Shown here in pieces: positions 37,167 through 48,500 of a stretch of 64,000 nt of DNA. The DNA comes from Bugulina stolonifera (taxonomy: Eukaryota > Bryozoa > Gymnolaemata > Cheilostomatida > Bugulidae): contig OW285192.1 in the NCBI GenBank assembly GCA_935421135.1, forward strand, positions 11,487,501 to 11,551,500, in the 5' to 3' direction. Below the pieces are notes generated by a model. It was not told the origin of the DNA and ran no database searches. It saw nothing but the letters and a program-made list of their open reading frames with translations. Positions within the stretch are counted from its first letter, which is position 1; each line of letters begins with the position of its first letter. Position numbers and translations under genes: made by a program.

Positions 37167-38510
37167 TCAGCCGAAGCAAGCTTGCCTGGTTGTCCTGCTG
37201 CCTGGTAGCCCTGTGTCTTTAGGTCTACGTCTTTGTTCCAGGGAGGATAGACGGGCCCCTTGTTGCTTGATAAGCTTACTCTGCTCTTCAAGTAGAGACA
37301 TCATATTCGTCAGCACTGTCCCCAGATCACAGTCCTTGGCTTCTTCCTTGGCAGGAGGTGAAGAAGGGCTAGCCCCAACTTGTGCTAATTTATTCGCTCG
37401 TCTGTGAGGTACTGCTGGCGCTCCACTAATTGTGTGGTAACGCTCGGCAGCCTTAATTGCTTCAGAGAGTGTTCTGGGGTGTGCCACAAGCATGTGACAT
37501 CTCAGCAAAGGGTCCTCCAGGGCCCTGTCGACGTGTTCCAGTGCCATCTGATTGGTAACCTCGGTACCGAGCGCACCATAAGCCACCCTCACCAGTTGTT
37601 CCACACGGTTACCCAAGGAGACGTAGGTCTCATCTGGGTAACGGTGCAAGGCGTGAAGCCTTTCACGAGCTTCGGTGGGTGTCAACCCGAACATGGTTAC
37701 CAATCGGACAAACACTTCTTCCGAAGAATCAGCATGACCGCACTCTCTGGCTGAACGTTCCAAGCAACCTTGGAGTTTTACTAATGTGACCTGGTCATTC
37801 CAGTGGCTTAATAGGGCCACCTGCTTGAACTGTTTCACAAACAGGTGTACGTCCCCACTGCCATCAAATCGCGGGGGTTGTAATTCCCGGGAAGGGGCAC
37901 CCACCCGCTCGACTGCATAAGTGAACTGGTTCACCAGCGATTGTAACAACTGATTAGTATCCAAATGGGAATCGGTTCCCACTGCACGAGTCTCCTCCTG
38001 TCCAGCAAGGGAAGGTGCAATGGGTGATTCTGCTAGCATTGGCTCAACTCCGCACCCCAAACCACCTGGTTGCGATCTTCGCGAATCGCAGAGTGGAGTG
38101 GAATGGTGCGGCACCGGTTTAACCTGTCTGGGCGCCGGAGTGGGCGTAACTCTCCGGGGAGGCACAGGTGGAGCTGATGGGTTACGACTAACCCTGTGCG
38201 CATCGTACACTTCCATAGCAGAAGCTGCCGGTTCCCCAAACACGATGGAGTTAAAAGGGGGCGCTACGCCCGGTGACGCTGGGGCCGCGTGACACACAGA
38301 GCTGTTGTCCACGTATCGCCGGTAGCGGTCGTCCAAAAACTCCTCTACATCGCGGATGGCCTGACTATTTGTACAACTCACTCTATGACTAGCCATGCTG
38401 TCGTCAATAAATGTTTCAACAACTTCAGGTGCTAAAAACGGGTTAGTACCTCTGGTCAAAACATAAGAATCTAAAAATGGGTTAGTGTTCTGCCACCCAG
38501 CGGCCATCAT
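37167..38510 (-). pseudogene. Ty3/gypsy Gag, element B
   Basis: 447 codons from the ATG at 38510. The central part is a typical Gag capsid: P-P-R-F-D-G-S-G-D-V-H-L-F-V-K-Q-F, then S-H-W-N-D-Q, ending L-S-E-A-I-K-A-A-E-R-Y. The frame stops at TGA immediately after C-F-G. Past the stop, the same frame continues G-D-P-S-H-F-M-R-D-C, the rest of a CCHC zinc knuckle, so the stop sits exactly where the second Cys belongs. The next in-frame stop is a TAA about 75 bases further on. Confidence 0.85.
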
Positions 38511-38568
38511 CCAGTCAAATAATCACTCAACCCCAACCTAGCTAAGCAGTTAGAGCGTTCAGAAATGA

Positions 38569-38585
38569 TCCCACTGCTGCCACCA
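38569..38585 (-). other. Primer binding site candidate of element B
   Basis: TGGTGGCAGCAGTGGGA on minus, directly after the LTR end and identical to the site of element A. Confidence 0.6.
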
Positions 38586-38586
38586 A

Positions 38587-39114
38587 TGTAATAGACGTTG
38601 CCCGTTGTGTGCTGCCAGCAAGGCAGAGACACACAACTCTATTACTTTTGGATCCTCCTGAACGCTTGGAAATCTAACCTAGGACTCAGCCAGATGTATT
38701 GAGGCGGAGATAATTAACCAACTCCGGGGATAATGACACACCAAGGAGTGACAAGGGAACAACTAATTTCCAGATTTAGTTCTGTATTTAGGTAATAAAA
38801 TAGGACAAAGACAATAATAATGTAGTAATAATAAGGTTAGTAAACAGTAGTTAGGAATAAATTATGATACAGTTACAAGGTTAAACTCAAAGATAAATAT
38901 AGTTAATAAATATATACAACCAAAACCAGTCTCTCTTGTCTGAACCCTCTCTTAGCACTGCTCATGTGTCACAGCAGAGAGTGGCTGTCAGCTAGTAGCT
39001 ATCTCTCTGGAAGCCTTGCCTTATTAAATATAGCTTCTTCTGGTATTACACAAAAAGCTGTACAAAATCGCCTTCTAATACCAGCTGGAATTCCCAAAAC
39101 ATGTTTCCACCACA
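38587..39114 (-). mobile_element. 5' LTR of element B
   Basis: On minus it begins TGTGGTGG and ends CTATTACA, followed by the primer site. The outer end was placed by comparison with the uninterrupted copy of the host repeat at 40150, where sequence homologous to 39115 onward begins. No second LTR was found. Confidence 0.7.
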
Positions 39115-39639
39115 ATATTTCATTATCAGATTATGATTACATTATTTGAATTTTCTTAGATCCCAGATTCGAGATTCAGATTGGGGGAAAGAGGAACTAG
39201 CAGTCAGAGTTATGAATATATGAATTTCCAATTTTGTTTTTATTTAACATCAGAACATCATGAACATTATGATTATCTTATGAATGATAATCCTAATGTT
39301 GCTTACAATGATTTTCTTTTTAAAATATAATTTATAAATTATTATAACTTTAAAATATTAAATTAATAGAATATAAATAATAAGTATTTACATTTTATTA
39401 ATTTGATATTTGAAAATTATAATCATTTAGGTTGTCATTTTATTGTTTTGTAATGCAGCCTAAACAATATCGTTGACGTTATTACTATTAATTGTATGAA
39501 TTTTTGTATAGAAATTTATTTAATATCATATCTATAAATTACTATCAAGTGCAGTTTTTAGTTTTTTATAGCATAACTTTCTGCCTCCAGCGTCCAAGAG
39601 TGAGAGTTTTCCCAAGGCTTGAAATCCCCCAGCACAAAG
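39115..39639. repeat. 525-bp repeat R, copy 1
   Basis: Nearly identical to 40150-40673 (a handful of substitutions). AT-rich and non-coding. Copy 1 is interrupted at its left side by the LTR of element B. Confidence 0.9.
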
Positions 39640-39797
39640 CATGGGCGGATTTACTGTAGGTCGCCAGGGTCTCGCGACCCCCCTCTTATTTGCTGAAAAA
39701 AAAATTGAAATTGAGTGATTTTTGGCCATATTCAAAGATTTTCCCATTTAGAAAGTTTTTCTATGGAGGTCGCCATGATTTCCATAGTTACTTATTA
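39640..39797. repeat. CATGGGCGGATTTACTG repeat, copy at 39.6 kb
   Basis: Almost identical to 30344-30501. It lies directly after repeat R copy 1. Confidence 0.85.
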
Positions 39798-40149
39798 GGA
39801 TCGCAGTAAATATAGCTTAAGTTTCATATTCCTGCAAGTAGCTCTCAGGTAGCTCAGCAAAGTCAATTGATTGTGCTATCAATAAACTTCATGTAGACAT
39901 TCTTGTTTACTGTACAGTCAAAGTTTGCTTGGCTAACTCACTGAATGAATCGGTGATTGCTTAAAAAATAAATCAAAATAATTCTAATAATATCACCTTT
40001 AAATTTTCCAGAAAGGGTTTATTGTACCACTTTGCATTTTAGCAAAGTTAATTCTCTTTTCCTGTTTTGTCCTGGGTAATTTCCTAGATTAGGAGAAAAG
40101 AGGAACTATACTATCACTCAGAGTTACGAATATTTAATAAAAATTAGAA

Positions 40150-40673
40150 TATTTCATTATCAGATTATGATTACATTATTTGAATTTTCTTAGATCCCAG
40201 ATTCGAGATTCAGATTGGGGGAAAGAGGAACTAGCAGTCAGAGTTATGAATATATGAATTTCCAATTTTGTTTTTATTTAACATCAGAACATCATAAACA
40301 TTATGATTATCTTATGAATGATAATCCTAATGTTGCTTACAATGATTTTCTTTTTAAAATATAATTTATAAATTATTATAACTTTAAAATATTAAATTAA
40401 TAGAATATAAATAATAATTATTTACATTTTATTAATTTGATATTTGAAAATTGTAATCATTTAGGTTGTCATTTTATTGTTTTGTAATGCAGCCTAAACA
40501 ATATCGTTGATGTTATTACTATTAATTGTATGAATTTTTGTATAAAAATTTATTTAATATCATATCTATAAATTACTATCAAGCGCAGTTTTTAGTTTTT
40601 TATAGCATAGTTTTCTGCCTCCAGCGTTCAAGAGTGAGAGTTTTCCCAAGGCTTGAAATCCCCCAGGCCAAAG
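40150..40673. repeat. 525-bp repeat R, copy 2
   Basis: Direct repeat of 39115-39639. The preceding 60 bases (from about 40085) also resemble part of the unit, suggesting a further decayed copy. Confidence 0.9.
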
Positions 40674-40716
40674 GATCCTCTTCATGTTTTAGTCCTTAGT
40701 TTCAAGTTTACACGGT

Positions 40717-40912
40717 CTCTATGAAGCCTAAAAAGCTTCAGCGGCCGGGGCTCCGCTCCGGACCCCGTTGGGGGGGGCTTACAGCGCCCCTCAAACCCCC
40801 CTGCTGTTGGTCTCGGGCGCTTCGCGCCCTCGGCTCGGGTGCTGCGCACCCTCAATATATTTCCTTGGTGGGCAGGAGACCCCCCTTTCTGAAAGTTGAA
40901 AATCCGCCCCTG
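40717..40912. mobile_element. GC-rich hAT terminal fragment
   Basis: It ends AATCCGCCCCTG, the hAT terminus also seen at 28131. Inside are back-to-back perfect hairpins such as GGGCGCTTCGCGCCC and GGGTGCTGCGCACCC. The opposite end and an 8-bp duplication were not found, so it is a fragment. Confidence 0.6.
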
Positions 40913-42598
40913 CTGCAAGCTCTCATTCTGCCATCTTGAATTACAAAGGTTGTAAACTTTGTTTACTCTGTAACTGTGGAAACAAAATGGAAGTTGTTAC
41001 ATAACAAAGCCTAGCCAATTAAATTAGTGTGGCTAATTTAGCTGAAATTCCAGCATAGGTAATGGGTGGGAATTAATGCCAGCAGTACCCAATATCCTCA
41101 CCTAATCTGCTATTCCAAGTCTAGGCTTCAGACAGAAACTTGGACCTAGTTAGTCACTCTGTCTTTGGTAAAATTTTGCTTGTTACAGCAGAGTACCTCA
41201 GTTCTACCATGTTTTCTTGTTTTATGTGCATTTGCTTACTACAGCATGTGGCCCCTAATGATGTATGCCACACTTACACCACTCTCAATTGGCTTGAATA
41301 AATGTTGCATTACTTCCTACCCCTCCAATGAAATATTTATTTGTATTACAGTGCAGTACATTTTAATGTACAGTAATACAATGCATGCACTTTGTAATAG
41401 GCCTACATGTACATACTGATACTGTATTAGACCATAACGCAGTATAATGTTATTATATCAATGTAGTTATACTATATATTGTATATACTGTGTTTATAAT
41501 TTAATGTAATATAACATATTATAGTCTATCTAGTATATACTACAAAATGTATATGCTATATTATAGTATCTACTCGATATTTTCATGCAAGTACTACTGT
41601 ATATCTGTACATACATGTACATGTACATGATTTGTACTAATAGGTAACATGGTTGGACATATTTATAATCTCAAACAAGTCTGGATGTACATGTAGGTCT
41701 ATATAACAATTATTACATGCATATTATATTGCCACTTGTAATTTAAATATCAAAATTATTTTGCATGTGTACATGTATTACATGTATACTAACAATGCCT
41801 GCAAAAGTATTATATTACTGCAACATAGCCATAGCCCTCAACAAGCTTTAGTCAGCAACTAAAGGATTTTTTGTCTCAATATCCTCACTCATAGCTATTT
41901 TGCTTGCCCTGCTTGTACTGTATTCCTCAATGGCTGGTCATATTATTGAGAAAACCATAGGATTACATAAGCCAAATAATTACAGAAAGCTCATAGCTGT
42001 GAGATTGTAGTGTAAGTATGGGGCACCTGGTAACTCCCCTACACAGGACTGTAATTAGAGAGCCAAGCTATGGGCCTTCACACGTCATACAGGATGTGGA
42101 CAACACCCTTGTAACTTGGGACTTCCTTTTCCAGAACCCACTTTTCATTATAATTTTATATGCTGGCATATCCCAGCCCAAATTATTTTCAGAGTTTTGA
42201 TAAAGTGAATATAGCAGCCTCAGGGCTTAAAGTTTAGATATACCAAACAAAATATTATCATTTCAGTAGCCCTTTAAGAGGAGAGAAAATAAGCTCAGTG
42301 TTTGAAACTGGGTTGTAACTTGAACATTAGCAAGCAAGCTCTCACTGTAGCTCAGCAACAGTTACCTTGCTCCAAAGTCTGAAATTGTGCTCCAGTGACT
42401 TATTTCCTTAATAAATGACTACCAGCTGATTTTTTGTTTGACACCACATATTCCATTAATCAAATACATGCATGCATGAATTACAGTAATCACCACTAGT
42501 GAAAGTGCATGTGGGTATGCCTTATGATTAATTGGTTGATATCTATCCTAACCTATACCACTAATTATACTGCATTATATAGGAACTAGTTCGCGAAT
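40913..42598. other. Gene-free region upstream of the transporter gene
   Basis: AT-rich with many TACATGTA motifs. It presumably carries the promoter of the gene at 42599, but no TATA box at a suitable distance was recognised. Confidence 0.4.
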
Positions 42599-45500
42599 AT
42601 GACCAGCTATTCAGAAGAAAACAAAAAATTGTTAAAAGAGGAAATACAGAAAGAATCTCCTAGAGCATGTTCAAAAAAATGGGAAGAAAGGATTTTAGTT
42701 TTTGTTCTGCTATCTTGTCAGACTGCCTCGTTGTGCACGGATACATTCATCTTTCCTTTCTTTCCACGGGAAGCAAAGAAGAAAGGGTTGACAGACACTC
42801 AGATTGGGATCGTTTATTCTTCATTTGAAGGAACCAGATTTATAATGTCGTTAGTTGCTGGACATCTGGTAAGTGGAAGATACATGTACATCAGGTTCAG
42901 AAATAATAAGATGATCTTTTAAGTGGAATATATGACAGACTCAGAAATCTTTACATTGAATTGAAAGATGTTCGGAGATTAGGTGGTTTGGTCATTTGTT
43001 ATATATGATGCATTTTTAGGCAAGGGATTTATTTTTGAGCAGTCAGAGACGTGTTTCAAATCCTTGAAAATACCAGTCCCCGACTAGGGTTTGAACCCGG
43101 GCCTATATGGCACCTAATTACCTAGCACAACCTAGCACAACGATTAGGAGCCGTAGAGTTCCCGGGTTCAACCCCAGTCAGGGACTGGTGTTTTCATGAA
43201 TTTGAAACAAGTCTCTGACTACTCAAAAATAACTTCCTTGCTTAAAAATACATCATGTTAGGATGACCTGTTACCAATAGGCATTCTATAACAAGGCGCT
43301 TGGTTTAATATAAAGGTCTGAAAAAATCAACATAGATAAACAGACCCCTTGCTTCATATGTATCGAGTAAGAGGTGCGAGAGACTAACTTGTAGTTACAT
43401 GCATGATGACCAACAGATCCGAGCTGCTAACTAATGATGTCAATATCAGTAGTGCCAAACACAATTCTTTAACTTTGCTGCCCAATAGCAAATCTAGTGG
43501 AGGGGCCACCACGGCTCCTAGATTGTTACTGGAGACTTATTACTCGTAATAAAAGTCAAAAATATTATTACTAGTATAATCAGTGTTCGAATTGTGGTTA
43601 TACGGGAGTATACGGCGTGTACTGTTGAGGATGTGGATGATGACATTGGATAAATGTTTGGCAGATTTATTTCAGCAGTTTAATTCACCAGAAATTTCAG
43701 GAAGTAGAAAGGAAACAGAGCTGTAGAAAAATTTAGTTTCGAATAAAACACATATACAGAGCTATAAACAAAAATACAGAGTTATCTGCTCATAGGCATA
43801 GTGAATGCAACTCCAAAGTATAGTAGTGTTTTGGTAAAACAAACATGGTAATACAACTCTTATGAATATGTACATGGTATGTTATCTGATATTCGGATTA
43901 GAGTCAGTCTCTAAGGCATTGTGGTTTGCTATCTCTCAACACACCCCCTCAATCCACATGCCGAAGCGGGCGATGGCATCGGTATGTTGAACACGGGCTA
44001 GCGCCTTAGTCATACAGTCTGCGAGGTTCTCGTTACTGCGGACATACTGGTACTGAACACTCTGCTGCTCTCGCAGGAAGTGGTAGCGTACATCTATGTG
44101 TTTGGTGCGAGCGTGTGAGACAGTATCACCTTTGGTCAAAGCAATAGCTCCTTGATTGTCGGTGTAGAGTATACTGGTATCAGGTTGCGGGGTATTCATC
44201 TGGCTACAGAAAGATCGTAGGTAGATCATTTCTTTTACAGCTTCAGAGCATACACCCATCTGCCTTTGGTCAACGATCTGTTGTTTGGTAGAGGTTTTAT
44301 CTCCCAAGTGTCATTCTGCACAAGAGAATTGACCTCTTTGTCCATAGCTTCTTTCCACTTGATAGAATCATCACTGAACATGGCTTCCTCATATGTTTGG
44401 GGTATTGATAGGGTAGCTGCATAGGCATAGTCAATAGTTTTGTAGACATAATAATCATTAAACTTCTTGTTTGGTTTGCGTTCTCTCTTAGATCTGCCTT
44501 CTGGTTTAGCCAAACCAGATTTGTCAGCTGTTTCAGTGTCTGTATCAGATTCAGTCGTGACACTGTCAGTTTTAGCTGACTCGGGTTGTGACTCATCATG
44601 TATAGCGGGATGAGAAACAGGTGTAGGATCTGGCGGCGGACCACCATCACCCACAGGCTCAGAGCATCTAGCTTGGTCAGCTCTGGGCGGGAACCATTGG
44701 TCTTCCTGAAAATCATCGGTGAATTTGTCACTGTGGACAGTGACGTTTCTGGTAGAGAGAACTTGGTTTCTGCCTTGATTCAGTACATAGTAGCTGTTTT
44801 GACTTGAGGTATTCACACCTAGATAGTGGCCAGGTAAGCCTCGAGCATCGAGTTTGCGTTTGTGAACTTCATTGAAGTAGGTGCATGTTGCTCCGAAGGT
44901 GTTTATCTTCCTCATGTCTGGTTTAGAACCTGTGAAGAGCTCATAGGCTGTCTTCTCTGTTCGCCTTTGGTAACTTCTGTTACGCAGGTATGATGCACGA
45001 CGAACAGCATAACTCCACAGAAACTTTGGTAGTTGAGAATCTGTGAGTAGGCATCTGGACATCTCGAGTAAACTTCTCCAGGAACGCTCGGCTTTACCAT
45101 TCTGGTAAGCTGAGTGTGGGGCAGTAGTTGTGAACTTTATTCTGTTCTCCAACAGTACATCTTGGAACTTTTGTCCTGTGAACTCCCCTCCGTTGTCAGC
45201 ATGGATCTCCAGGACTTGACCGATTGGTGCTACATCACTTAGAAATCTCTTCAGCGCTGTATGCGACTCACTCTTGGCTCGGAGGAAGTAGACAAATATC
45301 ATGCTGCTGTATTCATCTACAAAGTTAATGATGTAATTGTGTCCCTCTCTACTTGTAGGTGTGATAGGACCGGCGACATCAGTGTGTATGCGTTCGAGTG
45401 GTCTTTTAGCATGGATTGGGGGTTCATCTTTGGATTTGGGCTGCACTGTCATCTTATTCTCAGTGCAGGTGGTGCATGTTCCTGGATTAGACTTGTCTTT

Positions 45501-48500
45501 TATGTCCATCCCCTTTGTGACACCTGGCAAGTTCTTTATGTCAGGGTAGTTCATGTGTCCCAGATCCTTATGCCACTGCTCCAGTGTTTTGGCGGTGCAA
45601 GCTGAGTCAGACTGTGTTTGGAGAAAGTAGAGTTGACCTTCTTTCACAATATTAAAGTCTGTGCTGCCTGCTTTGAGTATGTTGCTGTTCTTTGAGAATG
45701 TTACTTGAGCTCCCGATTCTACAGCTGATCTCACTGAGAATAGGTTTGTAGGGAAACTTGGTGCAAGCAGGGAATTCTTCAGAGTTATCTCCCTTGTTTG
45801 CCCATCAGCGTCAAGTATGTGGAAAACAGCATCTCCTTTTGCTTTCACTAGATCATTACTCCTGGTGCCATCAGCTAGCTCTAGGGAATGTTCTTTTGGG
45901 TTGAACTTTTGATCATAGGCTGTGAAACGCTCTGGACGATTGACAATGTGTGAGGTTGCTCCACAGTCTACCAGAAGTTTATCATTCAGTGTTGGTTTGG
46001 GACCGGACACATTCCCAGCATGGGTGTTTATATAGAAAGAGAATGAGCTCAAACTAGCAGTATTCTGTTTGTGTTTATTCTGCGTATCAGCTTTCTTTCT
46101 CTTCTTAGCTCGACATACCGCCTCTACATGCCAGCCTTTGTGACAATAGCTGCATGTAAGAGTGGCTTTGATTGGACATTCTTGGTAGGTATGGCCATAT
46201 TTTGCACAAGCTGTACATTGAGTCTTGTTTGGCTTTGATTGTGGTTGTGATTGGGCAGACATAGCAGTTGACATCTCTCTCTGACTCCTCATAGCCTCTG
46301 TACTAGCGTAGTTGTGAAGCAAAGACTTGAATTCTGCCAATGTTTTGACTCTGTCTAATTGAGTGTGTACCACTACAAATGGCTTGAAAGACTCTGGTAG
46401 GCCTTTGAGAAGCATGGCTATAATGAGATTATCTGTAATCTGCTCACCTGCAGTTCTCAGTCCAGTGGCAGCTCTCTCACCTCTAATCATATAATCTGTT
46501 ACGTCTTCATGTTCCATCATATGAATTGTGGTGAGTTCCTCATAGAGAGTGAGGACTCTTGGCTTTTCTGTGCTTGCAAAATGCTGCCTCAGTATCTTTA
46601 ATGCCTTTCTGCCATCATCTGCAGCATCATTAAGAATCAGCAGTAGTGACTTTTCATCAAGAACTTGGACCAGTTCTGCATAAGCCATTCGGTTTTGCTC
46701 TGCAAAACCTGCGTCATCTTCACCACTTTCAGGCTTTGGGAGTATGGCCTTGTGTACCTTTTTGTCTTGTGTATAAAGGTAGTTTAAGAACCTTGTTTCC
46801 CAGATGGTGTAATTGGTTGGATTCCCATCGTAGTAGAGCCTGTTTCTGTGGCCACTGGGCCCATAACCTGTTGAGGATGTGGATGATGACATTGGATAAA
46901 TGTTTGGCAGATTTATTTCAGCAGTTTAATTCACCAGAAATTTCAGGAAGTAGAAAGGAAACAGAGCTGTAGAAAAATTTAGTTTCGAATAAAACACATA
47001 TACAGAGCTATAAACAAAAATACAGAGTTATCTGCTCATAGGCATAGTGAATGCAACTCCAAAGTATAGTAGTGTTTTGGTAAAACAAACATGGTAATAC
47101 AACTCTTATGAATATGTACATGGTATGTTATCTGATATTCAGATTAGAGCCAGTCTCTAAGGCATTGTGGTTTGCTATCTCTCAACATGTACCCACCTCA
47201 ATTTTGGTGGGTACACTGTCAGCAGGCGTGTACCCTCATGGTAATTGACTAGTTTTGCTGAAGACACGACAGTTTTCGCAATCGAAATAGGTTTACTGGT
47301 TGCTGAGTGACTGCTGATCGTAAAATTTCCCTCTAATTTAGCGATCGTTTGATTGATAGCAGCGTGTTTAGTCAATCTCGAAATGTCAAAGTAAGTTTAT
47401 AGTAGCTTGGACCAGCGACCTGCACACAAATAAATCCTTGTGCTTTACTAACAAAGTTAGTCATTGTATCAATGGTTTCATAGAACTTGAATATGGGTTC
47501 CACTTTCTTTAGTATTTTCAGCTTTCCGAATGCGTTTGCAGAGTCATGAAAACTTTTTGATGAGGACAGTGGCCAAACAGTTGAATCTAAAAGTTTTTTT
47601 AGCTCTAAACCTAAATCTCAAAAGTAAATTGTTGTACTCTACTGGAATTTGACGTTTGACTGAGTGATAAATATCGGAGATAGTTGTATTTTTCTTACTT
47701 TGCTAATAAAATATGAAATACAAAAATTAAAAATAAATATTAATTTAATATCTAATATGATCATCCATGATGTTGTATATAGCAATAACATAAATATTCA
47801 TATTTGTTAAATTATCACTAGAGAAAGAATCTGTATTCAATAATGTAACATATACATAATAAATCAAACATTATATTAATTATGTAAAAAAAATAAATAA
47901 TATAATTATTTATTATTTATAGTGATTAATTATTATAAATAATAATAGAATTAGAAGTGAATCAATAGAATTAGATAATCAAATGCTAATCATATCATAA
48001 TGATAACCATAATTATTTATATTTTTATTAATTTTTGTATGAAATAAATTATTTTGATAATAATCGTTGTAACAATACGCCTGCATCAAGTAGGCCCTAT
48101 AAATAAAAATATTGCTTACTGGATTGTTACAAGAACAAGAGTCGATATTCAATAAATAAAAATGAAAATATAAAATAGAAATAAATTGTTTTTAATAGAA
48201 CAGGGAATTAGATAATTGATTTATATTTAATGATCATTACTGTATCAAATATTTAATGCAAATAACATAGCAATTGTTGTATTGTTTTATATAAAATATT
48301 TTGATCTCATGTTGATATTTTTATTCTAGAATAGGTAGGAATACTATTTGTTTTTGCACATAGTATTGAATTTCAACAGCTATAGGTGTTGCGCTACTAT
48401 TGCAAACTACTTCCAAGTTTAGTAAGTGAGGCAAAGAGTGAGGTTATGAAAAATTGGAATTCACAGAGAGCTAAGAAGAATCCTGTCACTGTTTGGTCTA

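Larger units (their letters stand above)
32725..39114 (-). mobile_element. Decayed Ty3/gypsy element B
   Basis: In minus-strand order: LTR (39114-38587), primer site (38585-38569), gag, protease, RT-RNase H, integrase. The 3' LTR expected below 32.7 kb is missing and the sequence instead abuts LINE 1. Coding breaks are a TGA in the zinc knuckle, two shifts in the protease and a TAG before the integrase. Its LTR end falls inside the duplicated repeat that begins at 39115. Confidence 0.85.
43623..47187 (-). mobile_element. Copia (Ty1) LTR retrotransposon, internally deleted
   Basis: Two 319-bp LTRs (43623-43941 and 46869-47187) with TGTTGAG...CTCAACA ends differ at only about two positions. 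The 5-bp target TGTAC is duplicated at 43618-43622 and 47188-47192. A purine-rich tract (minus strand, plus 43942-43952) precedes the 3' LTR. The length of 3565 bp is well below the usual ~5 kb because most of RT and the start of RNase H are deleted near 44245. The insertion is recent and lies antisense in intron 1 of the transporter gene. Confidence 0.93.

Noticed and set aside
43075..43200. tRNA gene suggested by the GGTTCAA B box
   Set aside because: No cloverleaf with acceptor and anticodon stems could be drawn, and the sequence recurs as a dispersed repeat.
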